Of a stretch of 64,000 nucleotides of DNA, positions 1-11,739 are shown piece after piece (the stretch's first letter is position 1; each line of letters opens with the position of its first letter). The stretch covers positions 62,001 through 126,000 of the forward strand of contig BGZK01001345.1 in assembly GCA_005406025.1 (NCBI GenBank), given 5' to 3'. The position numbers were made by a program, and so were the translations under genes. The DNA comes from Eumeta japonica. Its lineage: Eukaryota; Arthropoda; Insecta; Lepidoptera; Psychidae. The notes beneath the pieces were generated by a model. The model did no database searches. It worked only from the letters and a program-made list of their open reading frames with translations, and was not told where the DNA came from.

Positions 1-372
1 TGTCCCTCACATCAACCCAAAACTTCTCCCGCTCCTCGAGCGGTTTGGACATATTTGAGGCGTATACGCTTAAAATAAAAATCCGTATTAGTGTAACTTT
101 AACTCGGAGCCAGAGGTGCCTTTGACTTACACATTCGTAACCGTTTACACATTCAGACAATCTTTCTGATAGGATAAATCCAACACCGCGGCATCCTCGT
201 TGGCTCTGATTAACGCCAGACCAATAAGTACCGAAGGATCCGCTTTGACGGTTCCACCAATAGTTTTCCTTTTAGTGTCATTCACGCATAGAATATTCAG
301 TCGCATATCTTTCATCAGTTCGCAGACATCATCGATTTTATCATCTATACCTCCACACGCATTGAAAGTATG
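1..372 (-). pseudogene. RTE-type LINE endonuclease remnant
   Basis: Read leftwards from about 372, this translates to the N-terminal part of an APE-type endonuclease as found in RTE-clade non-LTR retrotransposons. Visible pieces are IDDKIDDVCELMKDMRLNIL followed by CVNDTKRK (family form CVNETK, carrying the metal-binding Glu, here Asp). After a frameshift near 150-190, ERLSECVNGYECVS, VYASNMSKPLEEREKFWVDV and a final RD run to the window edge. The copy is broken: a frameshift follows the CVNDTKRK block, the conserved WSGV-type segment is missing, and the catalytic Glu is altered. The fragment is cut by the start of the window, so the rest of the endonuclease and the reverse transcriptase may lie outside. 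This is a TE fossil, not a host gene. Confidence 0.8.
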
Positions 373-845
373 AATGTGCCACATATTGAAATGTATAAAT
401 ACAATATAAGGTATGACTTTCCACCTACAATTTCATCCGTACGGATGCAGAATTAATTATTTCTTCAACTTCATATTGATCACTCTTGCTGTCAATGCCA
501 GTCTTATTCCCGCTTCGGTGATGGGATTAGTCCTCATTAAATGGGATATACAAAGTCTTCGAGATTAGTGCCAATATTGTTCCGAATTTTGATCCCGGTT
601 TCTATTTTCGATTCTACTCCACGTCCTGCTTTCATTTTGATAGCGCTATCGGTCACGTTCTAATTTCTATAAAGTCGAGGCAAATACTAGTACCAAATTA
701 AAATATAGGATATATTACTCAGTGCTAGTGTAGCTTTTTATGAATGAAATAAATTTTAGAATCAGTGTAGCAGTTCCGTTGAGTAGTACAAAAACTTTGA
801 CGACGTCACGGACAAATGCTAGTAGATATCCTCTGGCTTTTCAGT
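373..845. other. non-coding, no feature seen
   Basis: Moderately AT-rich sequence with stops in all frames. I see no gene, RNA or clear repeat between the RTE remnant and the LINE 3' end. Confidence 0.5.
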
Positions 846-1367
846 CCATACAATTCATATATGAAAGTTTTCTATATGTTAAAAGATTCTTAAAAATATT
901 TAAGAGAAGTATTTGACAAAAATATAAAAATAAACTGTGTTTTCACATTAGTCGACTATGCAGTCACGAATTCATATAAGGGAGTCTGTGTACGCATGAT
1001 CAATAAGGTTCCGCTGGATGTACAAACTTTACTCTTATATAAATTCAAGAGCATTGTTAAACAAACACTCAGTAAAAAAGGTATTATACAATTCCTCATA
1101 TTTAGAAGACCATGGCATAACCAGCTCGATTTCTTACCGGGCTGATCCATTAAATAATAGTTTTCTGTTTATATTGAATTACATATGACAAAATTAGAAA
1201 AGGGGTACCCTTGAGTTTCTTGCTCGTTTTCTTTGAGGGAAAACTGCTTACCGAATGAGTAGAAAAGTGCATTTTAGCAAAACCTTATGAAGTGTTTCAA
1301 ATATTACTCAAATACTTATAAAATTCTTAATTTTTAAATTCGAAAATATTTGAATTTGTGAATTTGT
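846..1367 (+). mobile_element. LINE 3' end, copy 1 (same family as 48990-49535)
   Basis: This stretch aligns along its length with 48990-49535. Shared blocks include GTTAGTCGACTA-like sequence, AATAAGGTTCC, ACAC/TCACTCAGTAAAAAAGG, TTAGAAGAC, GGGCTG, GAGTTTCTTGCTCGTT and GAGGGAAAACTGC, and both end in a degenerate GAATTT-type tail. The 5' part is the decayed C-terminus of a reverse-transcriptase ORF with several stops (a TGA near 915 and further stops after it). The rest is 3' UTR. I infer a CR1/Daphne-like clade from the LFNKVPVDIQ-like block of copy 2. An open frame on the opposite strand here is only a shadow. Confidence 0.8.
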
Positions 1368-1654
1368 ACAAAAAAAAACTTCTCCTTGAAGGAACACTTA
1401 TACATGACAAGTTTGACGATGATCCGTCAAACGACGTTGAAGTTTAGCAATCTTATATATAAAAACAGTATATGTAGATGTCATAAAACTTGGTTTAAGC
1501 ATCCTAAACACCCTGATGTGGAGTGTTATGAAAATTGATGATTAAAAAACATCAGAAAAATTTGTGAATTTTGAATAATATATAAAAAAGGTATTTTAAG
1601 TAAATTTTTTAGCATAAAATATGACAAACATAGGACCATGAAAAAAGACGGTTG

Positions 1655-1895
1655 ATTCTTCAGGACATCTCTAAAACTTTTCGCTACGATATTTACTGAT
1701 GTGTCTTTGAGCTCCTTGAGTTATAAACATTACCTAAGAGTTTTTGAGCTTTTCGAGCTCAAAAATTTGAAAGACAGTTTACGTCATCCCTAAAACTTAC
1801 CGCTATGATAGCTATGATATTTATTGATATGTCCTTAAGCTACTCTAATTATTAATATTATCTATGAGTTTTTGAGTTTTCCTAGCTGAAAAATT
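1655..1895. repeat. tandem duplication, about 120-bp unit
   Basis: Two adjacent diverged copies, about 1660-1775 and 1780-1890. Both contain ATC(T/C)CTAAAACTT, CGCTA(C/T)GATA, GATATTTA(C/T)TGAT, TGTC(T/C)TT and GAGTTTTTGAG followed by AAAAATTT. The second copy has a small internal GATAGCTAT duplication. Function unknown; it belongs to the AT-rich repeat block around it. Confidence 0.65.
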
Positions 1896-2003
1896 TACTA
1901 CTTTCGAATTCAGAGTTCAGAAATAAAAGAAAAAGTAAATCATTGAGCACATCACGCTCAAACGATCGATTTCAGTTCTAAAACATTTTGAGCTATTTGA
2001 GTT

Positions 2004-2006
<3 letters not shown>

Positions 2007-2064
<58 letters not shown>
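2007..2064. repeat. (AT)n microsatellite
   Basis: An uninterrupted AT dinucleotide run of about 29 units. Its length is probably polymorphic and may be unreliable in the assembly. Confidence 0.95.
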
Positions 2065-2068
<4 letters not shown>

Positions 2069-2199
2069 TTTAAAAAAGAACGCTCTGTTTAATTTATCAA
2101 TTACTATATTTTTCGAACGCAGTGTCCGATCTTGATCTGCTTACGGCATCCGATGAAGTTTTTTTAAAAGAAAAACTGACTGAGAACCAAACATTAATC

Positions 2200-2625
2200 C
2201 ATCAAAAAATTCACATGTTATTTTGTAAAAACCCATTTTTTCGAATTCTTTGACGACATCTTTTGAACACATCTACCGATTTTGATGTATTTTGCAACGA
2301 TTGACTTTGCTTTTTTTAAGGAGAATAAATAGATACATTTTCGAAATTTTTGGTAGAGTATTAAAAATCACATTTTGAAAAATTTTCTCTAACAATATTT
2401 TTTAAACAATTTATCATAATTTTATGTAGTTTACAGTAATCGATGCAACTTTTAAGGAAAAAGAGCCGATTAGATTTTGGTATAGATTGGTAGAGTAGTA
2501 TAAAAGTTATTTCCAAAAAAGTATTTACTAAAAAGTTTAATTTTTGAGATTTCTCAAACTGTATGGGACGGAATGAGTATAACTTTTAAAGAACTCTAAG
2601 TTGAATGAACCACTTTTGAATGTCG
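2200..2625 (+). repeat. AT-rich dispersed repeat, related to 31440-31740 and 60440-60660
   Basis: The block ACCGATTTTGATGTATTTTG, then AGGAGAATAAATAGATA, recurs as ACCGATCTGTTTTGATGCAT, then AGGAGAATAACTAGATAGA, near 60520-60590. The block GAAAAATTTTCTCT followed by ATTTTTTAAACAA recurs near 31475-31505. GGGACGGAATGAGTATAACT resembles GGCGGAATAAGTTTAACG near 31543. No coding potential. I read this as three decayed copies of one unnamed repeat. Confidence 0.5.
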
Positions 2626-2681
2626 TAAACTGTCTTTCGATCGGTTAATCTGTTCAAAAGTTGTGAAAGGTGTCTATTAAA

Positions 2682-2797
2682 AACACACACGCCGACACTC
2701 ACGCTCACACACAAACACATACACGCACGCACGCTAGCACGCACGCACGCACGCATGCACGCACGCACGCACGCATGCACGCACGCACGCACATACA

Positions 2798-2828
<31 letters not shown>
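2682..2828. repeat. compound microsatellite (AC)n/(ACGC)n/(AG)n
   Basis: AC-rich sequence passes into ACGC and GCACGCAT units and ends in (AG)n interrupted by one C. The opposite-strand open frame rich in CVRA-like repeats is an artefact of the microsatellite. Confidence 0.95.
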
Positions 2829-4751
2829 TAAATTTTTTAGAGAAAAGATTTTATACTTTCCCAATTTTTCACTTTTTTTAATTTTCATATTGGATAGTTA
2901 AATATGTTTTCCTTCATATTTAATTATATTCCTCATCATCAACTTTCATCAAATTACCTTAAAACTTTTTTAGTACCCACCTTCTCATTTTTTTTATATT
3001 TTTCTAAGACTATCTATTTAAGCCTATATATACTACTTTTAATATTTACGAAGCATATTTTTTATATAATCAAATTGTATTTATTTTGCGTTGGCCAACA
3101 ATGAACAGCGAATGGTCTTACAAAACACCAAAGCGAGGATTCATACACCAATTACTACATAATATGGGTTTAGTGTTACAGGAAGGAGGTTCATGTCCGG
3201 ATGTGCTGAGGGCTGTGGGGGATGAGGGGCGGGTCGCGACGTCGACACGGTTTCTCCATCACGAGTTCGCTAACTCGCTCTAGAACTCGCTCCAGAAGAC
3301 GAGCGACGATCACTCCGCGGATCAGCTTCGCCTTTTTACGAAACCATTTGTAAATTTTGTAATAAAATAATGTAATTTTTGGGCGAAACGATAACTAAAT
3401 CGTTGCTAGATTATTTTTTTGTTCCGTGCCAAAGACGGCAAAAAGTGGTCGTGAATAAAAACCAAAAAAATAGCATTACGGGGAGAAGTTTGAATTTGAA
3501 TATATATCCTCTTTAAATATTTATTCATAAACTACAATCATATCAGCTTTAGTCGGCGACATCGCCGGCGTAGTACTTAACTTTCAAATCAAACATAACT
3601 TTCTTAAACTTCGCGGTGGGCTGGGGCAAGAGCGAGCTTAGGTTATCTATACGATATGTAACTTGTAACTAATTCAGTAATTTAATTTTTTATTATAGTC
3701 TATTTTTGTTCTCCTATTTCTTCTTATTAGGGGTTGACTTTGTCAAAGCAACTGATATATTTTTTTCGCACTTCCAATTGTCAGCAACATTCTTATTTCG
3801 AATGCGCATTAGCAGGAAGGATACATTCCTAAACTTATCGCGCACTCTATCAATAACTATTTATTGCATTATATGGAATGCGCGTGCTATCTTGCCTTAT
3901 CTCGGTTTAATTTCTATCCGAGTTTTCGTATTAACCTCTGCTTAACCTTAGCCAGTTTCACTAAAATATCCTATCGCAGACATCGCTAAAATATACATGG
4001 ATCTTTCCGTCGTGTACATAATTGATCAGGTAAGAAATAATTTATCTTAAGTTATTTGGTTTGAGTTTGATCGGCCACGTCCGCGCGCGCGCCGACTTTA
4101 AAACGCCGCAGCTCGGTTTCGGCCATTGATCGCATTCAAATTAGCACTCCCGGCGGAGGCCCGCGTACTGCCGACCCTCAGTTGTCTTTGAACTCTGCAC
4201 GGTCTGAAAAATGTTGGCAATTCCGAAATGCTTTATTCTTTCGCTTCTGATTTTGTCGTCCCGGAGGATCTGTTCGTGTTAGACGTCTAAAATTCTGGGG
4301 CGGGTGGATAATATATTGTAAGTGATCGTGAAATGCACGCGCCTGTCCGTTTGCTTTACGATCCATGAAATTTCTGAAATTACACACAAACACTGATTTC
4401 AGCCACGCAGACGCCGAACGAATATTGTGACGTCTGTGTTATTACATCATGACTTTAAATGTTACAAGAAAAAATATTGTTAAGAGAATTCAGATGTTTT
4501 ATAAAAGCTGGAATTAATATAAATATAAGGGTGATTGTGACAAGAATAGTGTATTTGAATGTCTTTAATCTACAGAAACAAAAATGCGTATGTTCATTTG
4601 TTCAAATGTGCGTGTTTTCACGTACCTACTAGCATTTTTTTTGTCGTCCATTGAACCGAACTACAATCCCGATTTTAAAAGCTCTTTCAATCATAGAAAA
4701 CTATAATAAAAAGCAATATAGTTTATATTTTATTTTGATATTAATATTTGC
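2829..4751. other. non-coding stretch, short GC-richer patches
   Basis: AT-rich sequence with GC-richer patches near 3185-3320 and 4075-4180. An open frame of 65 codons at 3086-3283 has no recognisable family signature and I do not call it. No splice-flanked exon or RNA gene was recognised. Confidence 0.4.
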
Positions 4752-4932
4752 CCCAGTTTCATCCAAATCGGTACCGTGAGGGGAATCGAATCGAAAACAG
4801 AAAAAAGATGGAATCGTCAGCTGGGACCAGAAATTGAGAACGGGAGCAGGATCGTGGTCGAGTATAGAATCGGAGTAACAGTCTAAAGCGTAACGAGGTC
4901 GGATGAGAAGCATTACCAGAATCGGAATTGAT
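4752..4932. repeat. degenerate hexanucleotide array (AATCGG strand)
   Basis: Words such as AATCGG, GAATCG, AATCGT, ATCGTGG, GAATCGGAGT and GAATCGGAATTGATCG recur every 6 or 12 bases or so. Three further tracts of this kind occur at 29455-29790, 44335-44470 and 61430-61560. Open frames across it on both strands follow from the low stop density of the repeat. Confidence 0.6.
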
Positions 4933-6159
4933 CGTCAGCCAGAAATTAGGATGGACAACAATAGAGACCAATAGAAAAGATGAAGGAAACATTTTATCTC
5001 CACGCGGTCGAAGGGGTAAAAGGAAGCTATGTAGCTTTGTAATATTAACCAAACTTTCTTCGATAATGTTTTCGTTTGGCGTGAACCTTTTCGCCCTGTC
5101 ACGTCGGAACTGTCTCTAATGAGTTTTAAATGAGAGGTCTGTTGATGTGTATGAACTCGTAGTCCGGAGCGCGCCTGACGCCGACGCCTCCCCACCACAT
5201 CTGTAGACGTGATTGCAGCCGTCAAGCTCGAGGGTATAGCCGTGAAACGCCTCTACCTAATCCTCACAATGAGCCGGTGAAGCTCTGCAAGCTGTAAATC
5301 TTTTCTGTTTGTGTACTCATTTCAAGAAAGGGAGCTCGAGATGTTGTCGTGCCGGGCCCACTAGCGACGTGTCCCCCTGCAATCTACGCATTTCGAGGTA
5401 AAGTGCTGGAGTTATCACTTCCACACGCTGAACCAACGCGTGTTGGAACCAGTCAGCTACCACGTTGATGGTGTGGCAATAACGTGCGAGAACTACAACT
5501 GAAGGTGCACTCCGAAGCACATAGTTACTGATATCGTTTTGCTTAGTGAAAAATACATGGATCAATTTTCTCTTAGTCGAAAATGAATCCAATACATTTT
5601 GCTTCGGAAACGATACGCTGGATGATCACAATCGTACTTTTTGGCTTCATACTGAATAATACTTCAGAATAATTATCTGCATCTGCCTATATTTCATTGC
5701 AACAGCTCAAATGGTGTTTTAATTGAAATGATTTCGAACTGACAAGCTTAAAGGTATTAATAATTAAATGATTGTTTAAGTTTTCTAAATGCTTCAACAA
5801 AATTAATTAACGTTAAAAACGATCGATGGCACAGTGAGTTTCAAGTAATTAAATGTCCCCGTAAGAGTTTTCTTTAAACCCTTTTCAAGCAAAAATACAT
5901 CTAAAAAATTAACAGCGATCGTCAACGCCTCATTACGGAAATCCGTGTAAGCCGGACCCGGCGCAGACGACGCACGGCGATCAATGTTAAACGCTTAAAA
6001 TTATAATTATATTTCAAAATCCATGATGATTTATTAAATTTTTATAACATCGTACAGCAGAGCCATTACGATGTATAAACAGTATCCATGTCTCTATTAC
6101 AGACCAGAAACGTCTATTTGTTATATATACAATGCATGTACATTAAAAGATCCAAGATC
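4933..6159. other. non-coding stretch
   Basis: No supported gene. A minus-strand open frame at 5317-5592 (91 codons) lies in normal-composition DNA but shows no domain, signal peptide or splice context that I recognise, so it stays uncalled. A CG-rich patch is seen at 5160-5215. Confidence 0.35.
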
Positions 6160-6260
6160 GCCTCTGTTTTAAGGTTTCGTACATCCGATAAAAAACAGAA
6201 GCCTTCCTTGTCTTATAGGTTCACTCTCGTGTCTATCTGTCCATCCGTACGCCACAGTCT
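6160..6260 (-). repeat. fragment of the lepidopteran GGCCAAGTGCGAG-type repeat
   Basis: GGTTTCGTACATCC, AACAGAAGCC, TTATAGGTTCACT and the CTATCTGTCCATCCGT block match the internal part of a very abundant lepidopteran repeat known to me (a near GGTTCCGTAC, ACGGAACCC, ATAGGATCACT, GTCTGTCTGTCCGTCTG arrangement). A fuller copy is at 38955-39215. Confidence 0.45.
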
Positions 6261-6895
6261 GTTTGCTCTAAATTTACTAGACGAAAATATTCACATCCAA
6301 GAATATTTACAAAAATTAAGCATTGTCCCTCCCTCCAGCTTCCCTATCGCCAAACAACTGAGCCTAAAATTAAAAGAAAAATACTGAAAATAGAGCTTTC
6401 CCCATAATTTATAGGGAAACCTTAATAAAAATCCACAATTGTTAAATTTTGACAAAGAGGCAAATATTCATGAGTAGAAAATGTAAACAAAATGTTTACA
6501 TACTTAATTCCATCTATAATTAAAATGACAATTTATAGCATAGAGCCCTCGGCCTCTACTTTTCTTTTCAAAAAACTCAAACTAAGCGTATGAAATCAAT
6601 AGTTTCGAAATGCATCGTTACTGTATCTCGGTGCGTCGTCGAGGAGTAGGGACCGACAGAGCTTCTCGATAGTTCCGTCAGCCGGACGTAAAGGTAATTA
6701 CGTTGTGATTTAGATGACTTTCTTTTTTAAAGTTTTGTCGTCGTAAAAGTGTATAATTGATCACCGGGCGTCGGGGGCATAGCGCGCCAGGCGGCGGGCC
6801 GCGCGGCAGCGCCGCCCTGCGTGTTAAACCCTTCATTACATTTTCACTTTATTTTTGATACCACGCGCTTCATTATGCTGACTACGAGCTTACAG
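6261..6895. other. non-coding, with CpG-rich patch 6755-6830
   Basis: Mostly AT-rich. The patch 6755-6830 is strongly GC-rich, with GGCGGCGGGCCGCGCGGCAG-like sequence. It lies about 70-140 bases upstream of the exon candidate at 6896, so it could be part of a promoter. That is inference only. Confidence 0.4.
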
Positions 6896-6974
6896 GAATT
6901 TCATAATATTTACTGCTTAGACATGAAGCGGCAGATTCAGGGAGGCGGTGGAACTTGGGACAACCATTTATTTG
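6896..6974 (+). CDS. candidate small exon with a start codon
   Basis: An AG acceptor after GAGCTTACAG and a donor GTATGT frame 79 bases. Within it an ATG at 6923 opens the frame MKRQIQGGGGTWDNHLF and leaves one base at the donor (17 codons plus 1). The codon composition is GC-richer than the flanks. The acceptor has a poor polypyrimidine tract and I found no partner exon, so this may be chance. It is not a family I recognise. Confidence 0.25.
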
Positions 6975-8674
6975 GTATGTTTTAAATAATTATATAGCAG
7001 AGCTATTAATTTAAATTTTTACAACTGACGAGGTTAATAGCATTACTCTTAAATTGTCTAATAATAGAATGAGTAATTGTAGATTAATTTATTTGTAATT
7101 GCATCAACATACACTATTTAAAATTATATTAATAAAGAATACACCGCAACCGCATTGGTCACGCCAAGTCTGAGAATGGAATCTAAATACAAGCTAATAA
7201 AATAGTTATGTATTAAATTGATTACCCTTATTCAATATTAAAAATATAAGAACTACTTATTACATGCGTACGTATCTGAAAACAAGTTTATTGATAGTCG
7301 CGTCAAAAAGTTAAGTTTTCTTGATTCGTATAAAATATTCTTTACCATCTAAATAAATGTCCGCATGAGACATGAGCACACATATATACAAACTCACGTA
7401 TATTTCCTAAAAAGGTAGCCGAGACAACAACTTCTCTTAGTACGAATTTCTATACCTTTTTTACTTTGCTCCTCTCTGTTCATCCTTCGCATACATTAAT
7501 CACCTCATGGTAAATCCTAGGTTCGGACAGACGGTTAGACATACACAATCCCTCTATACATTTCTTTCGTCAATCCGCTTTCGTTGGTGCTACCGCGCCC
7601 AGCTTTCACGTCCATGCATGGGAGTAGGAATTAAAAGTCCTCGATCATTCCAATATATCCATTTAATTACACAGTTTCAACTATGAAAATTTATAACAAG
7701 CGTTTTTTATGTATCACCAAAATCAATGAGCTGACAGCCGCTAGACCCCAAACATGCCAAATTCCAAAAGATGTGAGCCAAAGTTTCAAATCAGTTTCAC
7801 AAAAAGTAAGTGGTTTCCTTTTCTCCTTGTGCAATATCTGCGTCGCAAAATCACCGGTTCGAACGTAATATGACTGCCGCAAGAATGGGCGAAAGAAGTA
7901 GAAAATTATTTTTTCTAGGACCGACACTGTGTTAAAACTTTACTGAAAAAATCTGTCTTGCCCGCCTGCTTAGTCCATTAGACTTAATTGAAGTAACCCT
8001 TTGGGAAATGTGAAAGAAGTGAAATTAATGTACAGTTTTCTTTAAAAAGTAAATAACTTCAAAAAAGGGATTTCTGTTGTTGGCTATAACATGGTACATG
8101 TACAGTAATTTCAATGTGACTAAAATGCAGCCCCTATAACAAAACTTGTGCAGTTAAACAAATTGAGATCAAAGCTACATCTTAAGGACTATGTAGAAAA
8201 CGAATAGTCAAGCGACGAAATTTTTATGACATTAAACTTACTACACTTCAACACGCAATACCTGACTTATCGTTTAAAAAGGATCCACGCTATAAATGAC
8301 AGCAGTATTGAAGTCGAAATTCCTAACTGTATAGCACAAAGTTCGCAATCGGTGATAGATCAATAATCCGGGTACATGTAAATTAGATATTAAAATTGAT
8401 TTACGAATTCGATCGATCATGCCTAAGCATATATCATATTTGCACAGCGTACCTACGCGGTTTAAAATCTCACGAATGTTTATGAAGTGCACAAGCGATT
8501 GTCCAAAGAAGGATTTAATACAATCGAGCTTTGAATTAGTTCAAGCAAAGATTATATGTCGGTGAATGGACACTTTTGGTAAGAGAGATGTGTGCTTATG
8601 TTGTTAGTACGGTGTGAGCGTAATTGGTGCACAATACATCGTTTGTATCAATGGTCAATAAATAATATTGTTGT
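6975..8674. other. non-coding stretch
   Basis: AT-rich DNA with stops in all frames apart from open frames of about 60-78 codons near 7683-7927 and 8274-8492, which overlap on opposite strands or lack any recognisable feature. Nothing supported. Confidence 0.4.
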
Positions 8675-9170
8675 GGACTGTGCTCGTAAGCTAAAAACAA
8701 AAATACAAGGTAATTCCCGTAAAAGGAAAAAAATGTGCTAAATATAGGCAATATATGCTGTATACACACCTATATAGGCGCCTTTTATGTGTGTTTATAC
8801 TCTTTTTATATAAATTTATTTTTGGGGGCAGAAATTTTTGGGAGGCAATAAATCCTGTTTTTTATGTCATACATAATATGTTTACGGCTCATTTAGTTTC
8901 AAATATTTTATTATTTAACTTACATTTCAATAACTTTCTGGACGGCCAGTCGAAGAGTATAAATAGCAAAGTGCGATGCGGACGAGTGGACTTTTCTTTC
9001 TGCAATCAGTGCGTTCACAAGTCAAGTGCTATCAACGACAAGTGGTTCCATGGCGATTTATAGTGACTCTGTATTTCTGAATATACTTTTGCTTTTCTGG
9101 GTATTTCCTTTTCCTAATCTCAATCATCGAATCCCCGATAAAGTCATTAACGTAACCATGTATTCAATTT
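8675..9170 (+). repeat. TATA-bearing dispersed repeat, copy 1 (pair of 30045-30530)
   Basis: It aligns as a diverged copy with 30045-30530. Matching blocks in order are GTGCTCGTAAGCTAAAAA, TTTATTTTTGG, AATAAATCCTGTTTTTTATG, a TATA motif (TATAAATA at 8958-8965), GTTCACAAG, AGTGC(T/G)ATCAA, GACAAGTGGT, CTTTTG followed by TTTTCTG, and CCCGATAAAGTCATTA. A TATA box in an interspersed repeat with short exact blocks over 490 bp suggests a retroelement LTR or 5' UTR. No PBS, terminal TG...CA pair or target duplication has been confirmed. Confidence 0.55.
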
Positions 9171-10802
9171 ATGGCGCATCAAAGTATGTTTTTCATATTA
9201 TATGAATGTATGAAAATAACATAAATATGAAGATAGTTGTAAATATATTTAAAAGATATAGTTATTGACAACATGTGATTAGCCGGTTTGCATAAAAAAA
9301 CTCCATATGTACCTATAGCAACCTACCGTGGACATCATTTCGTTTGTCTTTCACATAGCAAACAGTTGTTCTAAAGCTCCTTAAAGCTCTTATTAAATAA
9401 TATTACTGAATGGATCGTTTTAAAAGAAAGCTTTAACAAGATTGTTGTATATTTTTCAAATATTTTATGATTTTCGAAATGTACACTATGAAAAAAAAAG
9501 CATGCATAGTACTTAAATTGGACATGCTCTTCAAAGTCGTTCATCTGTACACAAACAGCCGAAAACACTTTCTGTGGCACTAGCTCATTTCCAACTGATT
9601 ACAAAAAGACAAACTGAATATCTCCTGACCCGACAAACCCAGGTTTCTGTTGACGTTGCAAATTTTCGGCCGATGCGCTATCGGCTCCTTTTAACCCCGC
9701 CTGTGATCCACTGCCTCTCAAACGGGCCGAGAAATCTGTAGTGTTTAAGTGTATAACATCGCGCCCTGAGCGCGCGGGCACAGGCGCGGGCGGCCTCCAT
9801 GAACCGACGCCGAATAATACGATGTCGAGCCCTCCCGCCCCCGAGGCCGTTGTCGACCTGCCCTATCTCCATCGCCTTGTTTTGGCTTCTTTCACTTTCG
9901 TAGAGAATCTACGAGGATGACGTTAGAGTAATTTATTTTTACGGACAGATCGTGTAGGGATATTAGATTAAATTACAATAATTTTTATGAAATTCACAAA
10001 CGTCATTTATTATTCGTGTATTCATTAAAGTACACATTTCGCTCTGTATTAATCCGCACATATATGTAACACTTATCTCTTTATAATGAGTCAAAAAGAT
10101 AAAACACAATGTTTTCTAATATTTGTGAAGCAGTTACAAAATTTATTAGAAATATAACTGATAAGTGTAGAAGAAATTGCAATTCTTTTCATAACGAAAA
10201 ATGTGTCGGTGAAGGTTTACATATATGATACAAATCAATTTAGCGCGCGGGTACGTGACTGCGATGCACAAGCGGACAAACGATAGAACACGTCACCCGT
10301 TTCCCCGCCCGTCCGCCGGTACGTTATTATAAGGTTCATCTTTTGCATAAAAAGAAATCTAACAAATACTCTCTGTTTAAGAAATTAATTTATAAAACTC
10401 CCATTTTTAACACTTGAAATCACTAACAGATCTGAACACGTACGTACCGTATTATCGTTACTAGAATAATAGATGCCAAACCCTATAACCTGATATTTTA
10501 TGGAAATCCACTTAGGTGGGTAGTTCGTAAAATTTAACGGAGCGTTATCGGACGACACTCTCGAAGTGACGACAGCGATTAGAAATATCGGCGAGTCGGT
10601 CCGTCACGGGCCGGCGGAGCGAGGGCGCGCCTTGATGTCTCCCTGGCGACTTAATGACTCGTTAAGGCCCCGTCTGATGGATACCTTCGAAGGACACGGT
10701 GCTCTCAAAGTCGAGTACGGGTTCGCTCATTTGACTGTCTCTCCTTCTTGAATGAAATTGGGTACTCATCCGTCTTTTAAATAAATTGAATCATATGAAA
10801 AA

Positions 10803-10834
<32 letters not shown>

Positions 10835-11489
10835 AAGTTGCTAATAATATTAAGAAAGATAAAACTCCTAACAATCGTTATCGAAACAATTACAAATAGG
10901 ACATTAATTTAGTGAACAATTTTTGTTAATATTTATTTAATACTATAACCCACTTTATTGTAAAATATAAGGCCATTGAATTTTCGTGGCGTCTATTATA
11001 AAATCGTAAGTCATTTCGAAAATTAATAAAAATCTTTTTCTTTTAAGACTAGGTCAGCGATATGGTTTTTATATTATTATTATTGCTCTTCAAAATCTAT
11101 TTCATGGTGATTTAATTAAGAGTATAATATAACATGAATTAATTAAAAGTCAACATTAATTTCCATTCTTTTTGGTTCTGTAATTATCATAGAGCAGGGG
11201 GTGCAGTAATATTTCAGACAAGATAAGCAAAGTTAAAAGAACTTCTCAGTTTTACCGTTGTTTCGGTTGGTGACGCCGACGGTGGCTACCTACCCGACTC
11301 TACTCTTATTGTACGACAGATTCTTCTAGACAATTCATACAATAGGAAGAAAAGTTTTCACAAGCAAATAGGTTAACAAACTTCAAGTCTTTCAAATTTG
11401 CGTAGTGACTACAATATTTGTCCAAAACATTTCTATGATCTCGCATGACACGCACTTGTAACACTGTTAAACATTGTCAACTTCTGTCG
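9171..11489. other. non-coding, GC islands at 9640-9885 and 10540-10745
   Basis: No gene is supported. Two GC/CpG-rich islands stand out from the AT-rich background. The second is flanked by ordinary AT-rich DNA and then by an A-tract plus (AT)n at 10797-10832. Neither island has convincing splice sites or a recognisable protein. They are plausible conserved regulatory islands or untranslated exons. Confidence 0.4.
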
Positions 11490-11739
11490 ACCCAACTAGC
11501 GCAGATAGTAGTGATCCTACCTGCTACGCTAGGGGCGTGGGTTTGATTCCCACACAAGACAAACAATGATTAATATTTTTATTGATTATGAGCATTTCAA
11601 TTTATTACGTATACATATTTATAAAAAATAGTATATATGTATTGTATCAACTATTTGATACCCACAATACAAATCTCGTAGTTGCGTAGTTTGGGATCAG
11701 ATAGTGTTGTGTATGTGTCGAAAGATATTATTATTATTA
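11490..11739 (+). mobile_element. Metulj-type tRNA-derived SINE
   Basis: A tRNA-like head has an A-box-like segment (TAGCGCAGATAGTAGTGATC) and a B-box-like segment (GGGTTTGATTCCCAC). It is followed by a body typical of the lepidopteran Metulj SINE: an AT-rich linker, TATCAACTATTTGATACCCA, CAATACAAATCTCG, TTTGGGATCAGATAG and TGTGTATGTGTC, and a simple (ATT)n tail. Transcription would be by RNA polymerase III from the internal boxes, and mobilisation by LINE machinery. The copy is diverged and probably old. Confidence 0.85.

Noticed and set aside
2586..2888. 100-codon minus-strand open frame with repeated CVRA/ACVHA-like residues
   Set aside because: It is the translation of the ACGC/AG microsatellite and has no independent support.
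3086..3283. 65-codon plus frame in a GC-richer patch
   Set aside because: No domain, no splice sites and no family resemblance that I can name.
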